From JACKII01 sp965202745 (GTDB taxonomy: Bacteria; Pseudomonadota; Alphaproteobacteria; Bin95), in the NCBI GenBank assembly GCA_965202745.1, contig CBDBCB010000021.1:558001-622000 (forward strand): 64,000 nt of DNA. Reading direction: 5' to 3'. Shown piece after piece: positions 52,587-60,661 of this stretch; the stretch's first letter is position 1, and the number at the start of each line of letters is the position of its first letter. The position numbers and the translations under genes are program-made. Under the pieces are notes generated by a model. That model was not told the DNA's origin. It made no database searches and was given only the letters and a program-made list of their open reading frames with translations.

Positions 52587-53378
52587 ATGCGGGCACTTAT
52601 CACGGGCGCGAGCCCAAGCATCGGCGGCGCGGCCTGCCGGAAGTTGGTAGAAGCGGCGCTGGCGAGGGGACAGAAACCCTGCATCGCCGCCTGCGAAGTT
52701 CGGGAGACCGACGCGGCGTTGGCGCTGATTGAAGACCTGCGCGGTATGGGCGCCGACGCACGCCTGTTCACCGGCGACCTGTCCGATCCGGCGGTTCCGG
52801 CCCGCCTGGTCAGCGAAGCGGTGGCGGCTTTCGGCGGGCTGGATGCAGTAGTCTCCAACGCTGGCATCACCGCGCCCGCGCCCTTGGCCGAGTTGGAGTT
52901 GGAAGCCTGGGACAAGGTGATGAACATCAACCTGCGCGGCGGCTGGCTGCTGGCGAAGGCAGCCTATCCCCATCTGAAGGAATCCCGCGGCGGCATGGTG
53001 CTGATCGCCAGCATGTCCGGCATGAAGCCGCACCGGGGCATGGGTGCCTATAGCCTGTCAAAGGCGGGCACCATCATCCTGGGCGAGGTATTGGCGCAGG
53101 AATGGGCGCCGGATGGCATCAGGGTCAACATTGTCTCGCCCGGCATGGTTCGCACGCCGCTGACCGAGACCACGTACCGGGACAATGCCCTTGCCAGCGC
53201 GCGTACGGCTCTGGTGCCAACCGGCCGGATCGGCCGGCCGGAGGATATCACCAACGCCATTGCCTTCTTCCTGTCACCGGAAGCGGACTACATCACCGGC
53301 CAGAATATGTGCGTGGATGGGGCCTTTAGTTCGGCCATCCTGGCGCAGATTCCTGGTCTTCCAACCTCCGGTTCGTAA
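52587..53378 (+). CDS. Short-chain dehydrogenase/reductase
   Basis: 263 residues starting at 52587 behind GGGAGG. The cofactor loop reads TGASPSIGGAA, a slightly unusual TGxxxxIG. VSNAGITAPAP is in the NxAG position, IASMSGMKPHRGMGAYSLSK holds catalytic Ser and YSLSK, and the end GQNMCVDGAFSS is classical. Divergent from the broken cyclase-AAA gene and followed after 12 bp by the M20 fragment. Intact; substrate unknown. Confidence 0.88.
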   Translation: MRALITGASPSIGGAACRKLVEAALARGQKPCIAACEVRETDAALALIEDLRGMGADARLFTGDLSDPAVPARLVSEAVAAFGGLDAVVSNAGITAPAPLAELELEAWDKVMNINLRGGWLLAKAAYPHLKESRGGMVLIASMSGMKPHRGMGAYSLSKAGTIILGEVLAQEWAPDGIRVNIVSPGMVRTPLTETTYRDNALASARTALVPTGRIGRPEDITNAIAFFLSPEADYITGQNMCVDGAFSSAILAQIPGLPTSGS

Positions 53379-53390
53379 GGGGACATTATC

Positions 53391-53565
53391 GTGAGCAGCA
53401 GGGATGGCGCGATTGCGCGGGCGGAAGCCTTTGTCGATGACGGCCGGTTCGAGGCCGACCTGGCGGCGCGGGTTGCCGTGCCAACGGAAAGCCAAGTGCC
53501 GGCACAGTTCGAGCAGTTGGGCCGCTATCAGCGCGACCTGATGGCCCCAGCTTTTGAGGCTATGT
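53391..53565 (+). pseudogene. M20-family peptidase, N-terminal fragment
   Basis: GTG start at 53391 behind AAGGGG. SSRDGAIARAEAFVDDGRFE, DLAARVAVPTESQVPAQFEQ and RYQRDLMAPAFEAM match the N-terminal segment of M20 zinc peptidases. It breaks off at about 53565, where thioesterase sequence begins. The metal-binding centre is absent, and the matching C-terminus is found at 54079-54432. Confidence 0.75.
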
Positions 53566-53878
53566 GCAGATGCGCGTCGCTCTACAGCCTGTGCACCGCA
53601 ACCGGCAGGGCATCGTGCATGGCGGCGTGATCGCCGCGTTGCTGGACTCGGTCGGCATGTTCGCAGGCACCTTTGACCCGGAAAACGCAGGCGGCAAGCG
53701 GGCGGTCACCGTCGCCACCTCCTGCCAGTTCATTGGCGCGACCAAGGGCGACTTTGTGGAAGCGGTTGGAGAGTTAACCCGCGCCGGCCGGTCGATGTAT
53801 TTCGCCGACGCTAAGGTTACCGATCCGGAAACGGGCGCGGTGCTCGCAAGCGGCCAGGGCACGTACAAGTACCGCTGA
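53559..53878 (+). pseudogene. PaaI-type hotdog thioesterase, N-terminally truncated
   Basis: VQMRVALQPVHRNRQGIVHG with the PaaI-family HxGG motif (VHGGVIAALLDSVGMFAG) followed by TVATSCQFIGATKGDFVEAV and FADAKVTDPETGAVLASGQG to TGA at 53878. The first 30-40 residues usual for the family are missing because the sequence is joined to M20 peptidase coding DNA. The active-site segment remains, so a short protein could conceivably be made from ATG 53564, but loss of the first strand or helix argues against function. Confidence 0.72.
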
Positions 53879-54078
53879 CGCCGAAGAGAACTGGCAAGGC
53901 GTCAGAGATTTTCCCGAGTGGACGAGAAATTAACACGATTCTGGACAATTGAATTTTGTATCACAATTCTCCTTTTGTTAACGGACATACGCACCACCAC
54001 TTCGACGATACTAAACCCCGCTAACTCGGTTAAATGAGAAATCGAGCCAATTGGCGCAACAATTGCTGTGTCTTTCTT
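53879..54078. other. AT-richer stretch inside the scrambled M20 locus
   Basis: 200 bp of lower GC between thioesterase and M20 C-terminal sequence. A minus-strand frame (to 53902) is open, but I do not recognise its product. This may be foreign or decayed DNA. Confidence 0.3.
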
Positions 54079-54432
54079 AACTTGCGCAAGCACCTGGACG
54101 CGCGCGGCTTCCAGCACGTTGCCATCGATACAAATATCGGCCGCGATCAGTTCCTGGCCAGCCGGACGGACCCGGATGACCCCTGGGTGCAGCGCTTCCG
54201 CCGCTCCATCGTTGAAACGTACGGGCAGGAGCCGAATATCCTGCCGTCCTCGTCAGGTTCTAACCCGTCGGAGATGTTCAAGGCGCGGCTGGGCGTGCCG
54301 GTGACCTGGTTCCCATCCAGCTATGCCGGGTGCAACCAGCATGGCGCAAACGAACACGGGCTGATCAGTCTGTTCCGGGAAGGGATCGCGTCGGCAGCAG
54401 GGATATTCTGGGATCTGGGCGTGCCCAGTTGA
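54079..54432 (+). pseudogene. M20-family peptidase, C-terminal fragment
   Basis: LRKHLDARGFQHVAIDTN, then ASRTDPDDPWVQRF, SIVETYGQEPNILPSSSGSN and YAGCNQHGANEHGLISLFRE match the C-terminal metal-binding lobe of M20 peptidases; the HGANEH segment holds a zinc-ligand His. Together with 53391-53565 this represents the two ends of one gene whose middle, about 300 codons, has been replaced by thioesterase and unidentified sequence. Confidence 0.8.
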
Positions 54433-54512
54433 GCGCCCGAACACCATTTTTGGGGTCACTGGCAATTGGTATTCGCAGGCTGCTGAAACTACCTAGACTA
54501 CTACCTTCACCA

Positions 54513-54598
54513 TTCGACAGGCTCAGGGTGAAGGGGGAATGTTTGGTGGATTTCAACAAGCCTCAGGAAAGCCTCTTCATCCTGAGCCTGTCGAAGGA
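54513..54598. repeat. Dispersed 'CCTGAGCCTGTCGAAGG' repeats, inverted pair
   Basis: Two copies of the motif seen at 39871 in opposite orientation (54513-54533 and 54576-54598). They can pair to form a hairpin with a loop of about 42 nt between the M20 fragment and the next repeat. Confidence 0.75.
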
Positions 54599-54638
54599 TG
54601 GCGTTTCAGTCCTGCTAAAAACTTCTTCCGCAACCTGC

Positions 54639-54755
54639 TAGAGCAGATCCCGATCCATTTCGATCGGGTGAAACAGCGCAGCATCTAAGAGTTAGAGTAT
54701 CCTGCCCAGCGAACTGATCGCGAAAGCGATGCAATTCGAACCGGCGATGGTCTAG
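54639..54755. repeat. Palindromic intergenic repeat, copy C
   Basis: 117 bp with the same plan as copy B: TAGAGCA start, internal TTAGAGTATC, GATCGCGAAAGCGAT core hairpin and CCGGCGATGGTCTA end. It also contains its own inner hairpin CCCGATC...GATCGGG. It lies between the M20 remnant and the convergent MarR gene, overlapping the latter's stop. Confidence 0.8.
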
Positions 54756-55240
54756 TCGGAGTGCACACCGTTGGTCCGGTGGGTGGCATAAGCGTCGATG
54801 GAAATGGCGCGACGCAGCAGGGCGAGCAGGATTTCGTGCTCGTCCGGACCAATTGCCTTCAACATCTGCGCTTGCATGTTCTGCCAGACCGGAACGGCTT
54901 CCCTGATCTTGTTGAAGCCGGCTTCGGTGACGGTAACAGTCCGGCTGCGCCGGGACTCGCAGATGGCCTTTTTGATGAGGCCCATTTCCTCCAGCCGTGG
55001 CAAAGACCGGGAGAGAGAAGACGGGTCCATCACGGTTTCTTCGGCCAAATTCCGGATCGTCGTCGGCCCGTGCAGAGCCGCGGTTACCAAAATCGACAGC
55101 TGTGTTGACTTCAGTCCTAGCGATTCCGTGGCCTGATCGAATATCGACGTGGCCACCCGCGAGGCTTTCCGCAATGACGTATAGGCACAGGCATCAACCA
55201 CACCTGTTATCGCCGTTGCATCTAGGGCTTGTCTACTCAT
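54752..55240 (-). CDS. MarR-family transcriptional regulator
   Basis: 162 residues. The winged helix is visible: KSTQLSILVTAALHGPTTIR, TVMDPSSLSRSLPRLEEMGL (recognition helix) and the wing ESRRSRTVTVTEAGFNKIRE. Flanking helices for dimerisation are present. A ligand-responsive repressor, target unknown. It is transcribed convergently with the M20 remnant and lies about 100 bp downstream of the prfC stop on the same strand, with its own promoter likely in that AT-rich gap. Intact. Confidence 0.88.
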   Translation of the reverse strand: MSRQALDATAITGVVDACAYTSLRKASRVATSIFDQATESLGLKSTQLSILVTAALHGPTTIRNLAEETVMDPSSLSRSLPRLEEMGLIKKAICESRRSRTVTVTEAGFNKIREAVPVWQNMQAQMLKAIGPDEHEILLALLRRAISIDAYATHRTNGVHSD

Positions 55241-55342
55241 TTTTGTTTCCGCTCTCGGAGTTTAGTTTTTTTATTGCTGACTAATTTTCCGCATAACCCA
55301 TTCAATATTAAGTTTATCGATGTCGCACCTGCAAGTGATTGG

Positions 55343-56926
55343 TCATCCCTTTGTTTTCAAGAACAACAAGTCAGGCCATTCCTCTGCCGTATGCGTAAGA
55401 TGCCAGCCATTGCGTGCAAGGAACACTGGCGAGCCATCATGGTCTTCAGCGAAGGCCGACCTGTTTTTATCCTGAAACCCTTTAATATGCCGTTCAGAGG
55501 GACCACTAATCCAGCGGGCGGTGTGCAAACCTGCTGGCTCAAACCGTACCATAATACCGTATTCCGTTCTGATACGGTCGGTAAGCACGTCGAATTGCAG
55601 GGCGCCTACAACGCCTACAATCCAATAGGCATCCATCAAAGGCCGGAACACCCGGGCGATACCTTCCTCGGCCAGCTCAAAAAGGGCCTTTCCCAGATGT
55701 TTGGCCTTCATCGGGTCTTCCGGCATGGCGCGCTGCAGGTATTCCGGTGCGAAGCTGGGAATGCCGGTAAAGCGCAGGTCTTCGCCTTCCGTCAGGGCGT
55801 CGCCGATGCGCAGGTTGCCGTGGTTGGGTATGCCCAGAATGTCACCTGGATAAGCCTGCTCCGCCACTTCGCGGTCCTGGGCGAGGAACATTAGAGGGGC
55901 TGAAATTGATAGGTTTTTGCCGCTGCGAACATGCTTCAGCTTCATGCCGCGCTTGAATTCGCCGGAGCAGAGCCGGACGAATGCGATGCGGTCCCGGTGC
56001 CGGAGGTCCATGTTGGCCTGGATCTTAAAGACGAAGGCGCTGACATTGTCTTCTGTTGGATCGATGGAGCGGCCTTCGGTTGGCTGGGTGCGGGGTGGCG
56101 GGGCGAGGGCAGCAAGGCCTTCCTGCAACTCATGCACGCCGAAGCTGTTGATGGCGCTGCCGAAAAACACCGGCGTCATATGGCCTTCGCGGAACATTTC
56201 GATGTCGAATGCCGGGCAGAGTTCACGGGCCATCTCCACTTCCTCGCGGAGCTGGGCAACCTTATCTGCGGGCAGCAATTCGTCGAGCTTCGGGTCGTCG
56301 ATCCCCTGGCAACGCTCGCCGGGATCGGGCAGGCCGTCGCGGGCGCGCGCCACCAAATGCAGGCTATCGCGCAGCAGGTTGTAGCAGCCGAGAAAATCGC
56401 GCCCCATGCCAATGGGCCAACTGGCCGGCGTAACGTCGAGGGCCAGGGTCTGCTCGATCTGGTCGATCAATTCAAACGGGTCGAGGCTCTCGCGGTCGAA
56501 CTTGTTGATGAAGGTGATGATGGGGATATCGCGCAGGCGGCAGACCTCGAACAGTTTCAGGGTCTGGGGCTCGATGCCTTTCGCGCCGTCCAGCACCATG
56601 ATGGCGCTATCGACCGCAGTTAGCGTGCGGTAGGTGTCTTCGGAGAAATCTTCGTGGCCGGGCGTATCCAGCAGGTTGAAGGTGTTGCCTTCATGCTCGT
56701 AGGTCATGACGGAGGAGGCGACGGAGATGCCACGCTCCCGCTCCACCTTCATCCAGTCCGAGCGCGCACGCCGCTGCTCGCCCCGTGCCTTGACCGCGCC
56801 CGCAGCCTGGATAGCGCCGCCGAACAGCAACAGCTTTTCGGTGAGTGTGGTTTTGCCGGCGTCCGGGTGGGCAATGATGGCAAAGGTGCGCCGTCGCGCG
56901 ACCTGCTCGCTAAGGGCGGCGGGCAT
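55343..56926 (-). CDS. prfC: Peptide chain release factor 3
   Basis: 527 residues; the start at 56926 (MPAALSEQVARRRTFAI) is preferred over in-frame upstream codons. The translational GTPase has G1 AHPDAGKTT (residues 19-27), switch II DTPGHEDFSEDTY, G4 NKFDRE, then domain II and the RF3-specific C-terminus (VVGALQFDVLTDRIRTEYG, EDHDGSPVFLARNGWHL). RF3 recycles RF1/RF2 from the ribosome after peptide release. Full length and well conserved. Confidence 0.95.
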   Translation of the reverse strand: MPAALSEQVARRRTFAIIAHPDAGKTTLTEKLLLFGGAIQAAGAVKARGEQRRARSDWMKVERERGISVASSVMTYEHEGNTFNLLDTPGHEDFSEDTYRTLTAVDSAIMVLDGAKGIEPQTLKLFEVCRLRDIPIITFINKFDRESLDPFELIDQIEQTLALDVTPASWPIGMGRDFLGCYNLLRDSLHLVARARDGLPDPGERCQGIDDPKLDELLPADKVAQLREEVEMARELCPAFDIEMFREGHMTPVFFGSAINSFGVHELQEGLAALAPPPRTQPTEGRSIDPTEDNVSAFVFKIQANMDLRHRDRIAFVRLCSGEFKRGMKLKHVRSGKNLSISAPLMFLAQDREVAEQAYPGDILGIPNHGNLRIGDALTEGEDLRFTGIPSFAPEYLQRAMPEDPMKAKHLGKALFELAEEGIARVFRPLMDAYWIVGVVGALQFDVLTDRIRTEYGIMVRFEPAGLHTARWISGPSERHIKGFQDKNRSAFAEDHDGSPVFLARNGWHLTHTAEEWPDLLFLKTKG

Positions 56927-57171
56927 GGGCGGTTGGTCCTTGGGGAGATGGAAGGCTGACTGCGCAGGATATGACGCGGAGGCGGTGAAAGCGCAAGGGT
57001 CCACGCATTGTATTAGCGGCAAAACGCCACGCATCGGGGCTGAATACATGGCGACAATGGCGGTAATCCGCCAATGATTGAACAGAAGTGCCTTTATTCA
57101 ATAAAGGCCGTGTTAACCGGCGTAATTTTTACTATTGCCATGCCAGTCAAAATCGATGATTTCCGCGCGCC

Positions 57172-58274
57172 ATGACAATACCATATTCCCCATCGTGGCC
57201 GGATTGCCCGCCACCGTACCGTTCGTCGGGCCGGAAGCGCAGGAGCGCGGCCGCGGCAAGGCGTTCACCGCGCGTATCGGTGCGAATGAGAACGTTTTCG
57301 GACCCTCACCGAATGCCATAGCGGCAATGCAGGCAGAGGCTCCGCATGTCTGGCAGTATGGTGATCCGACCAATTACGACCTTAAGGATGCCCTGACCGC
57401 GCATTTGGGTGGGGCAGGCGACTCGATTGTCATTGGCGAGGGCGTGGACGCCCTGCCCTGACGGTCCGGGCATTTGTTGCACCGGGCGACCGGGTGGTCA
57501 CGTCGGCGGGGGCCTATCCGACCTTCAACTACCACGTGGCAGGTTTTGGCGGCGAGCTGGTGACCGTGCCCTACCGCGGCGACTATGAGGACCCGGAGGC
57601 GCTGGTTGCCAAGGCGCGGGAGGTCAACGCGCGCCTCGTCTATATCGCCAACCCTGATAATCCCATGGCGACCTGGCACGAGGCCGACCGCACCAGGCGA
57701 TGATAGAGGCAATGCCCGATGGCTGCTTGCTCTGTCTGGATGAGGCCTATGGCGAGTTTGCACCGTTCCGCACGCTGCCGGAATGGGACGATACCGACAA
57801 TCATGTGATCCGCTTCCGGACCTTCTCCAAGGCCTATGGCCTGGCGGGCGTGCGGGCAGGATATGCCGTGTCTTCGCCGCTGATCGCCGGGGTATTCGAG
57901 CGTATCCGTAACCATTTCGGCATGAACCGCGTGGCGCAAGCCGGTGCGCTGGCGGCATTGCTGACCAGCAATACCTGGCCCAGACCATTGCCATGGTGCA
58001 GGAAAGCCGGGCGCGTATTGCGGGTATTGCGGATGCCAACGGCCTGACCGCACTGCCGTCAGCAACGAACTTCGTTGCCATCGACTGTGGCCGGGATGGG
58101 GAGTTCGCCCGTGCTGTGTTGCCGGCCCTGATCGCGCGGGACATTTTCGTGCGCATGCCGGGCGTAGCACCCCAGGACCGCTGCATCCGCATCAGCTGCG
58201 CGCCGGAGCGCGAGATGGCACTGTCCGAGGCAGCGTTGCCGGGGGCATTGGCTGAGGCCGCGACGGCACTCTGA
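57172..58274 (+). pseudogene. Histidinol-phosphate aminotransferase-like, about four frameshifts
   Basis: Likely start MTIPYSP at 57172 followed by a frameshift into IVAGLPATVPFVGPEAQERG and IGANENVFGPSPNAIAAM. A second shift near 57455 leads to VRAFVAPGDRVVTSAGAYPT and VYIANPDNPMATWH, a third near 57700 to CLDEAYGEFAPFRTLPEWDD and the Schiff-base Lys in FRTFSKAYGLAGVRAGY, a fourth near 57990 to ATNFVAIDCGRDGEFARAVL and the final Arg motif CIRISCAPE. Fold-type I HisC-like enzyme. It may be a paralogue rather than the histidine-pathway gene. Confidence 0.85.
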
Positions 58275-58433
58275 ACGCTGCTCCCTGACAACCTATTTCC
58301 CTGTCCCGAAAAAGTCAGGATCCAAGCCAAAGACATGGGCTGACCAGCGGCAGACGCTGCGTTGCTGCGGCCTCTGGCATGGACACTGAACCAAGTTCAG
58401 GGAAAGAGGGAGCCGACTTGGGGGCTATCGCCC
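58275..58433. other. Gap between convergent genes
   Basis: 159 bp; GAACCAAGTTCAG forms a small inverted repeat, but no clear terminator or gene is seen. Confidence 0.3.
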
Positions 58434-58946
58434 CTACCGGATAAAGCACTTCACATAATCGGAGCCGAGGCCCACTTCCTCATAATGCTTGCGCGCGGCG
58501 TTGACGCGGTCGAACACGTCGGTTGAGCTGATCGTGTTGCCCTCTTCGTCGCAATAAAGCAGCGCGCCGGTGTTGTGGAACAGGGTCAACATGGTGTCGC
58601 CTTCATCTACCACCAGTGTGTGTACATCGCCGGGCGGCTCGAACAGGTAGCTGCCGGCAGTGGCAACCCAGTCGCGTTCCAGATAGCGCCAGCGGCTATC
58701 AAGCACGAAACCATGCACCGGCGCTGGATGGCGATGGCGGGAGATCACGCCCGGCTGGGTGACTTTGGTGATGTGTACCCAATATCCCTGGGAGACATTC
58801 AAACACAACGGGCGCGACCAGCGGCCCGGCCCGTTGGGAACCCACAGGCGCTCGTCTTCCGGCTCCAGGCTATCTTTCCAGAAGATTTCGTCCAGCATGT
58901 CCTGGGGAGCCAGCGGCGAATAACGGGGCGCGACGGTGTTGGGCAT
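58434..58946 (-). CDS. Cupin protein, 2,4'-dihydroxyacetophenone dioxygenase type
   Basis: 170 residues from ATG at 58946 (MPNTVAPRYSPLAPQDML). The single cupin domain has the metal ligands HRH (GVISRHRHPAPVHGF), Glu in RWRYLERDW and His in PPGDVHTLVV, the arrangement of the iron-dependent 2,4'-dihydroxyacetophenone dioxygenase family. Related cupins act on other aromatic ketones or acids. Divergent from the DUF1194 gene. Intact. Confidence 0.82.
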   Translation of the reverse strand: MPNTVAPRYSPLAPQDMLDEIFWKDSLEPEDERLWVPNGPGRWSRPLCLNVSQGYWVHITKVTQPGVISRHRHPAPVHGFVLDSRWRYLERDWVATAGSYLFEPPGDVHTLVVDEGDTMLTLFHNTGALLYCDEEGNTISSTDVFDRVNAARKHYEEVGLGSDYVKCFIR

Positions 58947-59071
58947 TGTCTCGTTTCCTGAGTGTGTTGGATTGCCGGTCACGATAACGTTCGGCACGGC
59001 CAAGGCATAGCGCGCTTGACACAGAGGCACCCCGCGCCCGACGCTCTACGCCTAACGGTGGAGTTTTGCTC

Positions 59072-59785
59072 ATGCGAGTGGTAGCTTTGCTTTTTACCCT
59101 CGTTCTGCTGCTGTACCCGGCCTCAGCCCGCGCACAGCAGCCCGAAATTGTCGACCTGGAACTGGTGCTGCTGTCGGATGCCTCGGGCTCCATCGACCAG
59201 GCAGAGATCGCGTTCCAGCGGGAAGGCTATGCTGCAGCCCTGACCGATCCGGCGGTGCTGAAGGCCATGACCGGTGGCTGGTATAGCAAGGTTGCGATCA
59301 CTTTCGTGGAGTGGGGGGATTTCCTGCATCAGGACGTCGTGGTGCCCTGGACAATCATTGCAGGCGAGAAGGACGCGGCGGCCTTTGCGGCGGCGTTGCG
59401 CGCGGCACCCCGGCGGGCGTTCGGCTCGAACGCGATCGGTAGCGCCCTACAAAAAGGCTATGACTTGATTGAGGGCAATGCATTGAAGGGCCTGCGCCGG
59501 GTAATCGATTTTTCTGGCGATAGTGCCTACAATTTCAACGGTTTGGAAGTAGGGCCGGTGCGGGCGCAGATCATTGCTGCCGGTATCACAATCAACGGTC
59601 TGGCGATCCTTTGCCGGGCGGTGGAGTGCAGCGGCCGACCAGTCTCATACCCATTGGAGGATGCCTTCTCGGACTTCATTGTGGGCGGACCCGGCAGCTT
59701 TGTGGTGACGGCGGACAGCCGGGCAATCTTTGCCGCTGCGGTCAAACGGAAGCTCATCCTGGAGATAGCCGATGCGCGTGACTGA
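59072..59785 (+). CDS. DUF1194 exported vWFA-like protein
   Basis: 237 residues; start ATG at 59072 (MRVVALLFTLVLLLYPASARAQQ), a clean signal peptide with AxA cleavage after Ala-Arg-Ala. A metal-ion-dependent adhesion site DxSxS appears in LLSDASGSIDQAE, followed by FSGDSAYNFNG and GITINGLAILC. DUF1194 proteins are periplasmic von Willebrand A-like domains of unknown role in alphaproteobacteria. Intact. Confidence 0.85.
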   Translation: MRVVALLFTLVLLLYPASARAQQPEIVDLELVLLSDASGSIDQAEIAFQREGYAAALTDPAVLKAMTGGWYSKVAITFVEWGDFLHQDVVVPWTIIAGEKDAAAFAAALRAAPRRAFGSNAIGSALQKGYDLIEGNALKGLRRVIDFSGDSAYNFNGLEVGPVRAQIIAAGITINGLAILCRAVECSGRPVSYPLEDAFSDFIVGGPGSFVVTADSRAIFAAAVKRKLILEIADARD

Positions 59786-59805
59786 GACGGAGGAGCCGCG
59801 GCGCC

Positions 59806-60657
59806 TTAAAGCCGCTCCAGCTTGGTAAGCCCCGCAGGCGGCAGTTCTGCCAGGTAGAGATTGCCCGCAGTGTCGCCATAGAGGCCATGCGCGCCGTTGA
59901 TCGCGCCGCGGCAACGTCCGGCGATCTTGCCATCGGGCGCGTACTTGATGATGCGGGGCGTCTGGTCGGAGACGTAGACAAAGCCCAGGCCATCAACATA
60001 GACGGCCATGGGGTGATAGAGGCCGCTCAAATCCATCAGGTGCCCGCCGTCGCGATCGAAGACCTGGACCCGGTTGTTCTCCCGGTCGGCCACATAGACC
60101 CGGTCGGTCAGCGCCCAGGTCGCATGCGGCGTGGAGAATTCGCCCGGCGCGGTGCCCGCCGTACCCCAGGTGGCCAGCAAGGTACCATCGCCAGCAAAAC
60201 GGTGGACATGGATGCCGCCATAGCCGTCCGAAACATAAATTTCGCCGTCCGGGGCCTGGCTCGCATGGGTTGGGTGGTTAAAGGGTGCGCCGTCGCTTGG
60301 CTGGTGACGCGTGCCGAGTCTTTGCAGGACATTGCCTGAGAGGTCCGTCACCAAGACCTGGTGCGCATCGCGGTCAACGATGAACAGGCGGTCATCGGGG
60401 CTGGCCCAAATGCCGTGGCCGTCTGCGATGATGCCGTCGCCCCAAGCCGCTGAGAAACTGCCATCGGAATTGAACACCACCACGGGAGTGGCGCCCCGTT
60501 GCAGCGCATAGACCCTGCCATCGGAGCCGATGGCAACCTCGCTCAAGAAGCCTTGGGCCACGTGGTCCGGCCACTGGGCCCAGTTGCGATGGACGGCATA
60601 GGTCCGGTCGCCCAGAACAACGGTCTGCCGCTCTTCTCTGGCGAGTGCTGCGGTCAT
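59806..60657 (-). CDS. NHL-repeat beta-propeller protein
   Basis: 283 residues without a signal peptide. Repeating NHL/six-bladed units are visible: GFLSEVAIGSDGRVYALQRG, IWASPDDRLFIVDRDAHQVL, THASQAPDGEIYVSDGYGGI, HATWALTDRVYVADRENNRV and GAINGAHGLYGDTAGNLYLA. Related to peptidyl-alpha-hydroxyglycine lyase-like and SMP-30-like propellers; activity unknown. Its ATG lies 4 bp after the stop of the molybdenum hydroxylase gene, so the two are co-transcribed and probably functionally linked. Confidence 0.85.
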   Translation of the reverse strand: MTAALAREERQTVVLGDRTYAVHRNWAQWPDHVAQGFLSEVAIGSDGRVYALQRGATPVVVFNSDGSFSAAWGDGIIADGHGIWASPDDRLFIVDRDAHQVLVTDLSGNVLQRLGTRHQPSDGAPFNHPTHASQAPDGEIYVSDGYGGIHVHRFAGDGTLLATWGTAGTAPGEFSTPHATWALTDRVYVADRENNRVQVFDRDGGHLMDLSGLYHPMAVYVDGLGFVYVSDQTPRIIKYAPDGKIAGRCRGAINGAHGLYGDTAGNLYLAELPPAGLTKLERL

Positions 60658-60661
60658 GGTG

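Noticed and set aside
53902..54117. Small minus-strand gene inside the M20 locus
   Set aside because: The 71-codon frame has no recognisable motif or clear ribosome-binding site, and its end overlaps M20 coding sequence.
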